Part shown: piece after piece, positions 1-8,229 of the stretch
How the letters are laid out: each line of letters opens with the position of its first letter
Numbering within the stretch: position 1 is the stretch's first letter
Assembly: GCA_000955795.1 (NCBI GenBank)
Contig: JYOB01000011.1
Location: forward strand, 1 to 33,536
DNA length: 33,536 nucleotides
Direction: 5' to 3'
Source of the DNA: Burkholderiaceae bacterium 26
Lineage (GTDB): Bacteria > Pseudomonadota > Gammaproteobacteria > Burkholderiales > Burkholderiaceae
Notes under the pieces: generated by a model
What the model was told of the DNA's origin: nothing
Database searches by the model: none
The model's input: the letters and a program-made list of their open reading frames with translations, nothing else
Translations under genes and position numbers: made by a program

Positions 1-2
1 TG

Positions 3-1250
3 GTGCTGCTGCGCACACAGGTAGACCGAGACGTCGAGCAAGTCGAGCAAATGCTGCGTGAAGAAAGCGGTCTCCACAGCGCCGGCTTGCGCGATACCGG
101 AATACTCGCGCGCATCGCAGCATCTGGGCAGCCGGCGCAGGCCACGCGTGCCTGGCAGGTAAGCACGTTGAACGCCAGATCCTCAGACCCCAGCAACCCC
201 TACTGTGTCGAGAAAGCCTCCAATGGCCGCCACTACTACCTGCGCACTGCCATGACCCAGCACGCGGGCGTGGCATACCGGGTGACCGTGGCGCAAGACA
301 TGGAACAAACCTATGTCATCGAGCGCAAGCTCATTCTGATGACCTGGGTGGGCTTGCCGTTTGCACTGTTGATCAGTCTCGTTGGCGGATACATCCTCGC
401 CGGGCGGGCGATTGCTCCGGTTGGCAAGATGGCGCGCATGGCGGGTGAAATATCGGCTGACAACCTGTCGCAGCGTTTGCCCGCCGATGGCCCTGACGAC
501 GAGTTCAATCGCTTGGCCACGGCCTTCAACGACACGTTGGAACGTCTGGAAGATGCGTTTGCGCGCTTGCGCCGCTTTACCGCGGATGCTTCGCATGAAC
601 TGCGCACGCCACTGACGGTGATTCGTAGCGTTGGCGAGAACGCGCTGCAGCACCCGCAAGATGCCGCGCGACAGGCCGACGCCATGAGCAGCATCCTGGA
701 AGAAACAGACCGCCTGGTTCGCCTGCTCGACGGGCTGTTGATGCTCACGCGTGCTGAAGCTAGAGCATTGCCGTTGCAGCGCACCTTGTGCGATCTCACC
801 GCGTTGACCGCGGGTGTAGCCGATCATCTGCGGGTGCTGGCCGAAGAGAGGCAACAAACGCTCGTGTGCTCAAGCACAAAGCGGGTCGAAGCGATGGTGG
901 ATCCGGCGACGCTTCAGCAGGCGCTGTTCAACCTGATCAGCAACGCGATCCGCTACACCCAGCATGGGGGCCGTATTGAGGCGAGTGTTGATGCCATGCC
1001 GGACTGCGCGGTGATTGAGATCCGTGACAACGGCCCAGGTATTGCCGCTGAGCATCACCTCCGCGTTTTCGAGCGCTTTTATCGCATCGATGCAGACCGC
1101 TCGCGAGAAACCGGCGGTGCAGGCCTGGGGTTGGCCATAGCAAAGTGGGCGGTCGAGCTCAACAACGGCATCATCGAACTGGAATCAGGGGATGGCCAAG
1201 GAAGCTTGTTCCGCGTGCGGCTTGGATGCGCACGGTACAGGTCCTGCTGA
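3..1250 (+). CDS. Sensor histidine kinase, heavy-metal type, 5' end cut by the window
   Basis: Inner-membrane two-component sensor kinase. The open frame runs off the left edge, so the N-terminus with the first membrane helix is missing and position 3 is only the first possible internal start. Visible parts in order: a periplasmic stretch (about residues 1-108 of the visible part), a membrane helix (about 110-133), a HAMP-like linker, the phospho-acceptor H-box SHELRTPLTVI (His about 198), and the ATPase boxes NLISNAIRYT (N), DNGPGIA (G1), FERFYRID (F) and GGAGLGLAIA (G2). All catalytic boxes look intact. The layout resembles CusS/CzcS-like kinases, which pair with a response regulator normally encoded just upstream (outside the window). 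The metal or other ligand cannot be read from this sequence. The C-terminal extension after the HATPase domain is short. Confidence 0.9.
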   Translation: MLLRTQVDRDVEQVEQMLREESGLHSAGLRDTGILARIAASGQPAQATRAWQVSTLNARSSDPSNPYCVEKASNGRHYYLRTAMTQHAGVAYRVTVAQDMEQTYVIERKLILMTWVGLPFALLISLVGGYILAGRAIAPVGKMARMAGEISADNLSQRLPADGPDDEFNRLATAFNDTLERLEDAFARLRRFTADASHELRTPLTVIRSVGENALQHPQDAARQADAMSSILEETDRLVRLLDGLLMLTRAEARALPLQRTLCDLTALTAGVADHLRVLAEERQQTLVCSSTKRVEAMVDPATLQQALFNLISNAIRYTQHGGRIEASVDAMPDCAVIEIRDNGPGIAAEHHLRVFERFYRIDADRSRETGGAGLGLAIAKWAVELNNGIIELESGDGQGSLFRVRLGCARYRSC

Positions 1251-1445
1251 TAGCTGTTCTGCTCGCGCGCAGTAGCCGACCGGCAGACTGTCCGTTGTCG
1301 GCTGCGGATTCAACCGGTCGATGATGGCACTGCCTACGGCCGTCCACTTCCGACCCAAAGGAGCCGGTGGACGTGGTGAATCGCCTGCCCGAAACCGGAC
1401 GTTCGTGATCCGCTAAAGCAACCTGCCGCTACCGCCACTGCGTGC

Positions 1446-1979
1446 TCAAGTCCTCATTTCTCTTACTGCCCGTTCCAAATTCGCCCGCACAATCACGCGA
1501 TGAAACGGCGCAATCGTCGCAAGATAGAGACGTCCCAGTCTGTTGTGGCAATGCACCACCGTCCCCGCGAGCAGCTCGCGCCCATTTGCCGCATCGGCGC
1601 GAAGTTGGATGGTGGCGCGGAAATCGAGATGCCGGTCATCCGCGCCCACTATCAACTCCGTCGCGCTCTTTGAGAGCAGCGGTAAGTAACCGATAACCGG
1701 CCCACGCGCCGCTCCGGCAAGACCGACGGCGCGAGACGATTTGACGCCGACTGTCGCCATCGCCAGATCGCGGACACGCGTGAGCGCACGAATCCACCAC
1801 GCCTGCCGCTCGAACGCGGCGCGTGCCAACACCTCCAGATCATCGCTGGCCTCCGCCGGCAGTCGAATTGCGAAGGCGTCCAAAAGGTCCGCGCCCGCAT
1901 AAAGCGGCGCTAGCACGCTGTTGCTAGGCATGGGCACGGCGCGCGCTTTGGTCGAGGTCGAGTTCCGGGGTAGGTTCAT
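1446..1979 (-). CDS. DUF2867 family protein
   Basis: A 177-aa protein of the DUF2867 type, recognised from the segment [16 protein letters not shown] followed by a [12 protein letters not shown] stretch and a C-terminal [18 protein letters not shown] segment. These proteins have no established activity. The ATG at 1979 was chosen; the ATG at 1931 (MPSNS) is a workable alternative and the open frame extends upstream to 2072. No signal peptide or membrane helix is evident. It is transcribed toward the 3' end of the convergent histidine kinase gene, with about 195 bases between them in which nothing was recognised. Function unknown. Confidence 0.7.
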   Translation of the reverse strand: MNLPRNSTSTKARAVPMPSNSVLAPLYAGADLLDAFAIRLPAEASDDLEVLARAAFERQAWWIRALTRVRDLAMATVGVKSSRAVGLAGAARGPVIGYLPLLSKSATELIVGADDRHLDFRATIQLRADAANGRELLAGTVVHCHNRLGRLYLATIAPFHRVIVRANLERAVREMRT

Positions 1980-2228
1980 GGTGTCCAGCAGTCTAGTCGT
2001 GCCAGCGGCATCATCGATGCGGGCGGCCGTCGTCCGAGTGTGTGCTGCGGTCGGTGGCCGTATCTCGATCAATGGCTTGCCGAGAGTCTGCCGGAAAACG
2101 GACGGCCACCGCAGGCTGCTGATGGCCGATTGCCGCGCGAGGACCGCGGCGCTTGTCGACTCTGAGCAGCCCTTCGTGCGCCAAGTACTCCCTTCGGAAC
2201 GTGCTCTTTCTGGGCGCCGCAGGATTCT

Positions 2229-2417
2229 TTATAGGCGCAATCGGTGCCAGACATTGAACCGAAGTTGTTTCGGTTCCCACGGCTTTGGCAGATTTGTTTC
2301 TCGGTGCTTGGCCGCGTACTTGTCGCAGTACATCTGCACGTAGGAGCACTCGGTTATTCCATCGCCGTGTTCGTGGGCATAACACTTGGCTATCTGCCGC
2401 CTTTTTGGATTGAGCAC
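2229..2417 (-). CDS. Possible small hypothetical protein (62 aa)
   Basis: A short open frame starting at a GTG, with a weak GGAAC ribosome-binding sequence upstream. The product is polar and contains three cysteines (in KCYAHEHG, TECSYVQMYC), giving more protein-like composition than the overlapping frames. No family was recognised. The rest of the 1980-2539 interval contains no other credible gene. This call could be spurious. Confidence 0.25.
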   Translation of the reverse strand: MLNPKRRQIAKCYAHEHGDGITECSYVQMYCDKYAAKHRETNLPKPWEPKQLRFNVWHRLRL

Positions 2418-2539
2418 GTTTCAGTTCCATGACTGATGTCCAGGGCTCTGGCGGCCACTCACGGCCGAAGGCGAGCAAACCCAGCAGCGAATGCACTACT
2501 CGGCATTCCCGCCCGTCACGGGAATGCGTCAATCTGTTT

Positions 2540-2908
2540 TTATTGGCCGTAGCCTCGCCGCTCTACGGCAGCTAATACATCCCACGTTTGCGGATCAACA
2601 TCGCGGCCCCCGAGCGACATCGATACGTAGGCATCAATCGCATCCACAAAGCCTTTGATGAAGGCCGGCGGAAATGCGTGCGCGGACAGATGTTGAAGCT
2701 GTTCGCGCAGCATGCCCGGGCGGCATTGGCCGTGTGTGCACATGGCGGTGCGCGTGCGCTTGAGATACGCCTGCGCTGCGATGGCGCCGTTCAGGTAGGT
2801 GCGGTTTTTGGTGAGCCTGCCTGTGTCGGATGACGTGGGCGGTGGGGGTTGCGATGTTGGCGGAGATGGATACGACGCGGGGCGGTGCCCGCTGTGATTT
2901 GCAGTCAT
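2540..2908 (-). CDS. Hypothetical protein downstream of an ash-type locus
   Basis: A 122-aa protein starting at ATG 2908 behind an AGAGG sequence. The N-terminus is proline/serine-rich (about residues 8-32) and the rest is globular, with HLSAHAFPPAFIKGFVDAID in the middle and a C-terminal DVDPQTWDVLAAVERRG. No domain was recognised. It directly follows the P4-type ash/CI-like segment at 2930-3185, just as the 58-aa ORF at 14216-14392 follows the intact ash locus. That points to a gene of a P4-like element, here probably a remnant. The open frame extends upstream to 3037, but that extension lies in the ash segment. Confidence 0.55.
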   Translation of the reverse strand: MTANHSGHRPASYPSPPTSQPPPPTSSDTGRLTKNRTYLNGAIAAQAYLKRTRTAMCTHGQCRPGMLREQLQHLSAHAFPPAFIKGFVDAIDAYVSMSLGGRDVDPQTWDVLAAVERRGYGQ

Positions 2909-2929
2909 GACAGCCTCTGGGGTTGATGG

Positions 2930-3185
2930 AGGCTCGCCATCTCGTCGCCAGACGGGGGTGGCGGGCCTGACGGCGGGGCTGGCGAACCGACCCCCAGAGA
3001 AAGCCGGCAGACCCCACCCGGCCCGCCATAAGGGCATGCACGAGTGCAGACGGACGAGTCCGCCGCGGCGGGTGTCCGTCTTCTCTGGTATTGCCAGTCA
3101 GGTCGCCAAACCCGACTGCCGTTGGTGCGGCAGCGGGATGGATTATAGCGATGGGGGCAGCGGCGAAAGTTGGATTCTTGGTTCG
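2930..3185 (-). pseudogene. Decayed ash-type ORF / P4 CI-RNA-like segment, copy 1
   Basis: The minus strand encodes in one frame a TKNP start segment, then AVGFGDLTGNTRED and HALMAGRVG, then ARHP-like residues. The copy at 14393-14644 has MTKNL, AVAGCGNPISTGG, HALFMAGRAG and CLARHPH in the same order. The start codon is lost here: CGA stands where copy 2 has ATG immediately before ACC AAG AAT. The core can fold: GGCGGGCC (2960-2967) is complementary to GGCCCGCC (3020-3027), enclosing a GC-rich loop. In phage P4 this type of region yields the CI immunity RNA. A TATAAT hexamer lies on the minus strand at 3147-3142 without a good -35. Treated as a decayed copy, though an RNA could still be made. 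Confidence 0.5.
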
Positions 3186-3457
3186 TCGGGAGCGACGGTC
3201 GGAAGGTCACGCTCCAGCCTCAAACAGTGGCGCTTCACCCTCAGAGAGTGGAACGCGAGGGTCAAACACTGGCGTTTCACTGTTTGAGGGTCGAGCGGCA
3301 GTGTCGAAGAGTCGAACTCGACCCTTTGAGGGTCGCGTTTGAGCCTCAAACACTCGAACTTCACTGTCTGAGGGTCACGTTGCACTGTCTGAAGGTCGAG
3401 CGTCAGTCTCAGAGAGTCGAATTCGACAGTCCGAGGCTCGCGCTTCACGCTCCAACA
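3185..3457. repeat. Array of thirteen 21-bp units
   Basis: Thirteen consecutive units of exactly 21 bp, with no insertion or deletion between them. Unit boundaries fall at 3185, 3206, 3227, 3248, 3269, 3290, 3311, 3332, 3353, 3374, 3395, 3416 and 3437; the first unit is the most divergent. Most units begin GTCG, GTGG, GTCA or CTCG. They carry either CCTCAAACA/CCTCAGAGA or the reverse-complement form (TGTTTGAGG, TGTCTGAGG) at their ends, so units of both orientations share one phase. Because 21 is divisible by 3, long frames stay open on both strands and read as heptads (minus strand: PQTVKFE, CLRLKRD, LQTVQRD, PQRVEFD). No convincing gene start serves either frame. Degenerate sequence continues to about 3475. 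Confidence 0.85.
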
Positions 3458-3607
3458 CTCGAACGGCGTGAGCGGGCTTGCTCGCCCCATGTGCGGGCGC
3501 TTTCCGTCAAAAGTTGTGTACAGCATTGCGATACGCCGCAGCGGTAGCCACCCTCACCGGGTTGTGCCAATCGGCATGACGTTGATATCCGCTTTAGAAG
3601 GAACGCA

Positions 3608-4078
3608 ATGTCTCAGAACTTGATCTCGTTTCAACCCAGCGCCACCGACCTGACCGCCATTGACGGTGCGCTGAAGACACTGGAAGAAAAGCTCGTCGGC
3701 CTGATTGACCTGTCAGTCGAGCAGCGCAGCACGCTCATGAAGATGGGCAACAAGTCCGAAGCGTTCTGCCGCCAAGCAGTGGAACTGCTGAGCAACAACC
3801 CCAGCGTGCTTCCTGCCAATTTCAGCCTACAGGAGATGCGACGTGACTTGGTGGGCTTTGACACCCTGCGCCCTCGCCTCGCCCGCGTGGAGAAGTTGCT
3901 GGAAAGGATGCAGGATTCGCAACTGGCGATGGGCAGTGATCTGATGACGGCCGCGCTGGAGGGTTACACGTACCTGAAGGTTGCGGGCAAAGGGGAAGGG
4001 TTGGATTCGGCGCGACGGACGTTGTCGGCGCGGTTTAGTCGGGGGCCACGGAAGAAGGTGGAGGAAAGTGTGCAGTGA
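3608..4078 (+). CDS. Hypothetical helical protein (156 aa)
   Basis: Starts at an ATG with a good AGAAGGA ribosome-binding site 5 bases upstream. The protein is predicted mostly helical, with a leucine-rich stretch LKTLEEKLVGLIDLSVEQRS (about 23-42) and a second helical segment RLARVEKLLERMQDSQ (about 96-110). It ends in a basic tail (RFSRGPRKK). No signal peptide, membrane helix or known domain was found. It lies between the 21-bp array and a strong terminator and is the only plus-strand gene in this part. Function unknown; the location suggests cargo of an integrated element. Confidence 0.75.
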   Translation: MSQNLISFQPSATDLTAIDGALKTLEEKLVGLIDLSVEQRSTLMKMGNKSEAFCRQAVELLSNNPSVLPANFSLQEMRRDLVGFDTLRPRLARVEKLLERMQDSQLAMGSDLMTAALEGYTYLKVAGKGEGLDSARRTLSARFSRGPRKKVEESVQ

Positions 4079-4111
4079 GGTGATGGGCTGCTGATGGTGG
4101 CCTAGATGTGG

Positions 4112-4147
4112 AAAAGCCCGCGATGCTTTTTGGGTCGCGGGCTTTTT
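4112..4147. terminator. Strong bidirectional intrinsic terminator
   Basis: AAAAGCCCGCGA and TCGCGGGCTTTTT form a 12-bp stem with an 11-base loop, with a T run on the plus side and an A run on the other. It sits 34 bases after the stop of the 156-aa gene and would also stop minus-strand transcripts coming from the STAND gene. Confidence 0.85.
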
Positions 4148-4255
4148 GTTGGGGGCGTTGTTGGTCAACCTGTGCGAAGGAGCTGTTGCCCGAAGGGCTA
4201 CCGAACAACTCTAGAAAAGCCTGAGGCAAAGCCAATTTCAGGCCGGCACTCTGAG

Positions 4256-4277
4256 ACTTGCCCCCAAACTTGCCCCC
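4256..4277. repeat. Paired ACTTGCCCCC repeats, putative left-end integrase arm sites
   Basis: Two direct copies of ACTTGCCCCC (4256-4265 and 4268-4277), 12 bp apart. The same motif occurs three times at 19305-19337, directly upstream of the integrase gene, in the same orientation. Sites at both ends of a segment of about 15 kb fit integrase arm-type binding sites. They could instead be the upstream region of a lost second integrase gene. Confidence 0.45.
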
Positions 4278-4339
4278 ATCATACATCGTGCAGCTCGCAA
4301 TCTGGTTGGCTCGAAGAACTATGCTGACTGAAAGGGAAA

Positions 4340-7300
4340 TCACTCAAAGCGGCCATCCATCTCTTGATCATGGTTGGTCTCCCACCGTCGCTCTTTCTCT
4401 ATGTCCGCGGCCAACGTAAGCTTTGCCTGCATGACCATTGGCTTCAGCTCCGGCAGCGCTAGCACCTCGCTGCTATCCAACAGTCGGGCATTGTCTTCGG
4501 CAATCGCCGCCCTTGATCCACTCCACGACGATGGCCAGAACCGGTCAATGAAAGCGGCAAGTACCCGCTCCTTATTTGGGGCTGCCGATAGAAGCATTCT
4601 TGCGTGGTCGGTCCACACAGGAGGGGCACCGTTCTGCCCGCCGTGGGCAAAGGTCACTATAGAGGCAGCGACTACGAACCGAATTGTTGGATCCTCGGCA
4701 CACCATGCAATGAGCGTATCGGCCGGAACTGCTTCCATCCAATTTGGTCGCAAATGTGCCGTTGGCTGGAACTCTGCGACCGCCACTTCTCGTTCTTCGG
4801 TGTTGTTTCCGCCGAAGAGCGCATCCAACACGGCCCGTGGTTGCGCTAGTGTGAGAGCGAAAAGGAAATCGGACCACTCGAATACGTGCGTTTCGCGTGA
4901 TTCAATTGCGCGACGCACCGCAATCACAGCATCCGACGCAACCCGCGAAGCGGTCGGTCCGGTGACACAGAGTTTGACCAACTGCCCAAGGTTATAGTCG
5001 CCGTCAGCGTGTCGGTCTCGCAATATAGGCCGGCGTAAAAGAGCGCGTCCAATATCGAGCAACTCTGGGGCGAGCGATCGTCCATCGATACGGTCGGTGG
5101 AGAGACGCATATATAGGATATCAACGGCTACGTGGTAGCCCTCTGTTTGCTGCGCAATATCGAGAACTAAACGTTCAAGAATCTGTGCGCTTAACTGTGA
5201 GGTCGTCCTTCCGTACATCAGTTGTTTGTACCGGTGCACAGGAACCTGACCAGTAGCCAGTGCTTGCCTCAAGCGCTCGAGGCAGCGGTCATCAAGGACA
5301 ACGCTCGAACTTAGAATTGGCAACAACGGCAATAACCTTTTGTGGGCGAGCGCACCATCAAGGAGTTCGTGGGCGAGTTCGCAGTCTCGCTCCCATAGGC
5401 CGGCGATGAAGCCCGAAAGCAACCGAGTATCTAGGTGGTCTTGCGGGGTTCTATCAAAGGCGTCAATCAGCACACCCCATGTGGCGCGGATATTCGGGGC
5501 CGCAAGAGCTAGCCCACGCCCAAACGCATGGTCTCTCACCCCTCCGAGGACTATGTCGGGCAGGATTGCGCTGAGAATGTCGCCCTCAAGCGCAACCGCT
5601 GAGCCAAGCTCAACAGCGCGCTCTTCCATCCGCTGATGGCGAGCCATAAGGTCATGTCCATCAGCACTCGCCTCGTCTGTATCCTCCCAGCCCGTAGAAT
5701 CGCCGTGCACTGCGGCGCGTGCACGAGCGGCTAGGTCGATCGGCCTAAGCAAGCGTTCTAGGGATTCAATGCGGGACGTTAGATCTGGCGACTGCCCGCC
5801 AGCATCAAAGCGAATGATCTGTCTGCACCCTGCCCAGCCATCCAGCCAAAACCCATCGGCGGTGATCTTGATAGACAGAGACTCCAGCTCATCGTGCATA
5901 TGAGCCCAAGTCCATAGAGGACGAAACTTTTTGCCTAACAATTGCAGCAACCTTGCTTTGAGCACTCCCTCCGTTAGCGCAAGGTTTTCAATGAATGCAA
6001 GCGCGGTGCTATACCAAAGATGCCGCTCTTGCTCGCTTTTCGGTCGATAGCCGAAATCTCGCGGTCTAGCGCCAAAATCAAACTGCCACGCTGGGCCAAA
6101 GTTGACGGCCTGGAGCACGCCGCCGAGGGCGGCGAGGCCAAGCTCCTGCACGCCGTGATCTGCTGCTCTAAGCAGCCCTTCTACGACACGAAGGCGCTGG
6201 GAAATGGTGGCGTGCGTCCCGGAAAGGTGCAGCTTGAAGAGAGAGGTGAAGACATCTTTCGCTAGCTTGCTGGTTTGGTCGTCGAAACCATTCGTCGCGA
6301 CTTCGGTTAGGAGCGCCGCGCAACGCTCGAACAATTCAGCGTCGTACGATATTGAACGGAGCACGTGCACATACTTTTGCCAAGCATATGCGCTGCGCGA
6401 CTCTGCAGTTTTGCAGCCCCTTTCAATCGCGGCCAAAGCCGATTCTGGCGCCACCGGGGCGACGTTCTGGAACATCGCCATACCGAGTTCATTGAGTGAG
6501 AAGACGTCGCCGAGGAGACCCTCAGGTTCTAGCCATCGCTGAGCGATCTTCTTAGCAGAATCATGACTATGTAAGTAAGACAACCGCCGAGAGAACGAGC
6601 GCGCCAGTCGATCAGCGCCCTTTCCCAACAGTGCCTGCTCAATTAGGCTGAACGGAATGCCGTCGAGCGCACGGGCTGCGAGACGGTTCGCAATAGCATG
6701 AGGTAAAACCGCCCGCCATACTCCACGCCGCTGAACAAGTTCTCGGTGATGTAGCTCGCTGACATGCCGATAGGTCTCGGCGACGGTCTGGCCAGCTAGG
6801 GCAGCCAGCCTTGGGAGTTCGGCATGATCTCCCCCCACGGATTCGCCTTCGAATGAATAAACAAGCGAGCATGCCTGGGCTGCGAGGAGGAGAGCGTTGT
6901 CGTGTACATGGCGTTGCCGGAAGAGTCGATCAAAAAGCTCATCGTTTGACAGCCCCGCGATCGAGTCCGACCTTTTCACCGTCTCGGCGAGCGCAATGGC
7001 AATTCGAGCATTGCCGCCTGAAACCTCGGCAATCGTACGCGCGTCAACGCGCGAGAGATGCGTATATCTGCGCGCTACCAACTGCTCAATCAGCTCTATC
7101 GACGACGTATCGAGCGTAACGACCCGCGTTTCCTCCGGCTGGTCATCGCGGACATCGTATTCGATGGTTAAAACACTGATGGTACTCTCCGGCCGCTTGC
7201 ACACGTCGACAAGCCTACGGTGCAAATCGGGCGGGCAATTGTCGACTACAAGAACGGCACGAGTGCCGGTGGCAACAATGTCTGAAGCTAGCCCAATTGG

Positions 7301-8134
7301 TTGAGGGGACGGCTCGTCTACAAGATTGGTGTAAATGGCAAGGAAAGGTGCTAAAGCGCGAGCACCAATTCGGCAGTCGAACAGGGCCTGCGCGAATCTG
7401 GTCTTGCCAACACCCGATAAGCCCACAAGCCGCACCGCCCTTCCGGGCCGCGCCAACTCGTCCCGCAGAACATCTATACCGTCCAATATTGGCTGAGCCT
7501 GTGTATCACGCCGTTTCCCCACATGGAGACGCAGCTTGTCATCCATCAAATACTCGTCGTCAACGGTGCCACCAGCCCACGCACTATAAGGATGCCAGCC
7601 AGCCAACACTCTCCCAACTCGCTCCCTCGCCCATACGGTTAGCCCGGGAAACTGTCTGACCCACGTTGCTAGCCGCGTGCGATCATAAAAGTCCGTGTGG
7701 AGGTGATCGGCGTTTTCCACATCGACGAGCGCCTCCCGCATCGCCCGAGTTCGCGCACGTAGAGCTCGATCTGCGGTTGATCCGTGAGAACTCACAACGA
7801 TGTATGCGCCGTTCTCATTTGCGAGCTCTTGGATGACAGAACGAATCGTTCCTGACGGGCGCATTTCTGCCACTATTTCTGCTCGCGGCATATCCGGAGT
7901 TTTGACTTGAAACCCCGTCGACGTGCGCGGCACAAAGCCGTCGATAGTTGACGTCACCGGAAGAGCCACGCGCACGTCCAAACCACCGTCAGTCGCAGTT
8001 TGAGAACCGCCCCAAGTAACTGCCACCGGTGACAGCCCCGCCCGAAACAACTCAGCTTCGCACAGGCGGCCGACGAGTTCTCGCAGATCCTTGTCGTTAA
8101 GGCGCGAGATGTCATCCGACGTGATGTCAAACAC
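4340..8134 (-). CDS. Nuclease-STAND NTPase, Avs-like defence candidate
   Basis: A 1264-aa multidomain protein. The N-terminus (about 1-160) resembles an Mrr-like PD-(D/E)XK nuclease: TDGGLDVRV carries the Asp (53) and GFQVK supplies the Q-x-K end of the motif (76-78). A linker WARERVGRVLAGWHPYSAW follows. The NTPase core has Walker A GLSGVGKT (238-245) and Walker B AVLVVDNC (293-300), with downstream winged-helix-like sequence to about residue 490. The remaining 770 or so residues are helical, repeat-like sequence of no recognised family, the position where STAND proteins carry their sensor. Nuclease-STAND-repeat order is that of Avs anti-phage proteins, which cleave DNA after recognising phage proteins. 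Start: GTG at 8134 behind AGGGG. There is no obvious partner gene except the upstream DUF4124 gene, 95 bases away on the same strand. Assignment to a named Avs type is not possible from sequence alone. Confidence 0.75.
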   Translation of the reverse strand: MFDITSDDISRLNDKDLRELVGRLCEAELFRAGLSPVAVTWGGSQTATDGGLDVRVALPVTSTIDGFVPRTSTGFQVKTPDMPRAEIVAEMRPSGTIRSVIQELANENGAYIVVSSHGSTADRALRARTRAMREALVDVENADHLHTDFYDRTRLATWVRQFPGLTVWARERVGRVLAGWHPYSAWAGGTVDDEYLMDDKLRLHVGKRRDTQAQPILDGIDVLRDELARPGRAVRLVGLSGVGKTRFAQALFDCRIGARALAPFLAIYTNLVDEPSPQPIGLASDIVATGTRAVLVVDNCPPDLHRRLVDVCKRPESTISVLTIEYDVRDDQPEETRVVTLDTSSIELIEQLVARRYTHLSRVDARTIAEVSGGNARIAIALAETVKRSDSIAGLSNDELFDRLFRQRHVHDNALLLAAQACSLVYSFEGESVGGDHAELPRLAALAGQTVAETYRHVSELHHRELVQRRGVWRAVLPHAIANRLAARALDGIPFSLIEQALLGKGADRLARSFSRRLSYLHSHDSAKKIAQRWLEPEGLLGDVFSLNELGMAMFQNVAPVAPESALAAIERGCKTAESRSAYAWQKYVHVLRSISYDAELFERCAALLTEVATNGFDDQTSKLAKDVFTSLFKLHLSGTHATISQRLRVVEGLLRAADHGVQELGLAALGGVLQAVNFGPAWQFDFGARPRDFGYRPKSEQERHLWYSTALAFIENLALTEGVLKARLLQLLGKKFRPLWTWAHMHDELESLSIKITADGFWLDGWAGCRQIIRFDAGGQSPDLTSRIESLERLLRPIDLAARARAAVHGDSTGWEDTDEASADGHDLMARHQRMEERAVELGSAVALEGDILSAILPDIVLGGVRDHAFGRGLALAAPNIRATWGVLIDAFDRTPQDHLDTRLLSGFIAGLWERDCELAHELLDGALAHKRLLPLLPILSSSVVLDDRCLERLRQALATGQVPVHRYKQLMYGRTTSQLSAQILERLVLDIAQQTEGYHVAVDILYMRLSTDRIDGRSLAPELLDIGRALLRRPILRDRHADGDYNLGQLVKLCVTGPTASRVASDAVIAVRRAIESRETHVFEWSDFLFALTLAQPRAVLDALFGGNNTEEREVAVAEFQPTAHLRPNWMEAVPADTLIAWCAEDPTIRFVVAASIVTFAHGGQNGAPPVWTDHARMLLSAAPNKERVLAAFIDRFWPSSWSGSRAAIAEDNARLLDSSEVLALPELKPMVMQAKLTLAADIEKERRWETNHDQEMDGRFE

Positions 8135-8229
8135 GGTGTGCCCCTTTTCTTCGCCACTGAATGGTTGTGGCTATTTCATCTCTATTTTCTGTTTGCCCCA
8201 CAGGCTCTGGTCGAGCAATGCGGGTCAGG

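Noticed and set aside
1980-2532. 173-aa minus-strand and 140-aa plus-strand frames
   Set aside because: Arg/Pro/Ala-rich composition, no motifs or good starts, and they overlap each other.
3185-3457. CRISPR array
   Set aside because: Units are contiguous 21-mers that diverge throughout; there are no unique spacers between conserved repeats and no cas genes.
3170-3547. Heptad-repeat protein encoded by the 21-bp array (either strand)
   Set aside because: Both strands are open merely because the period is a multiple of three and the units lack stops. Neither frame has a convincing ribosome-binding site. Kept as a repeat and raised as a finding instead.
4180-4320. Degenerate attL (TGCGAAGGAG at 4183, or TGGTTGGCTCGAAG near 4301) matching the tRNA end
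   Set aside because: Only 8-10 matching bases with mismatches, expected by chance over this length.
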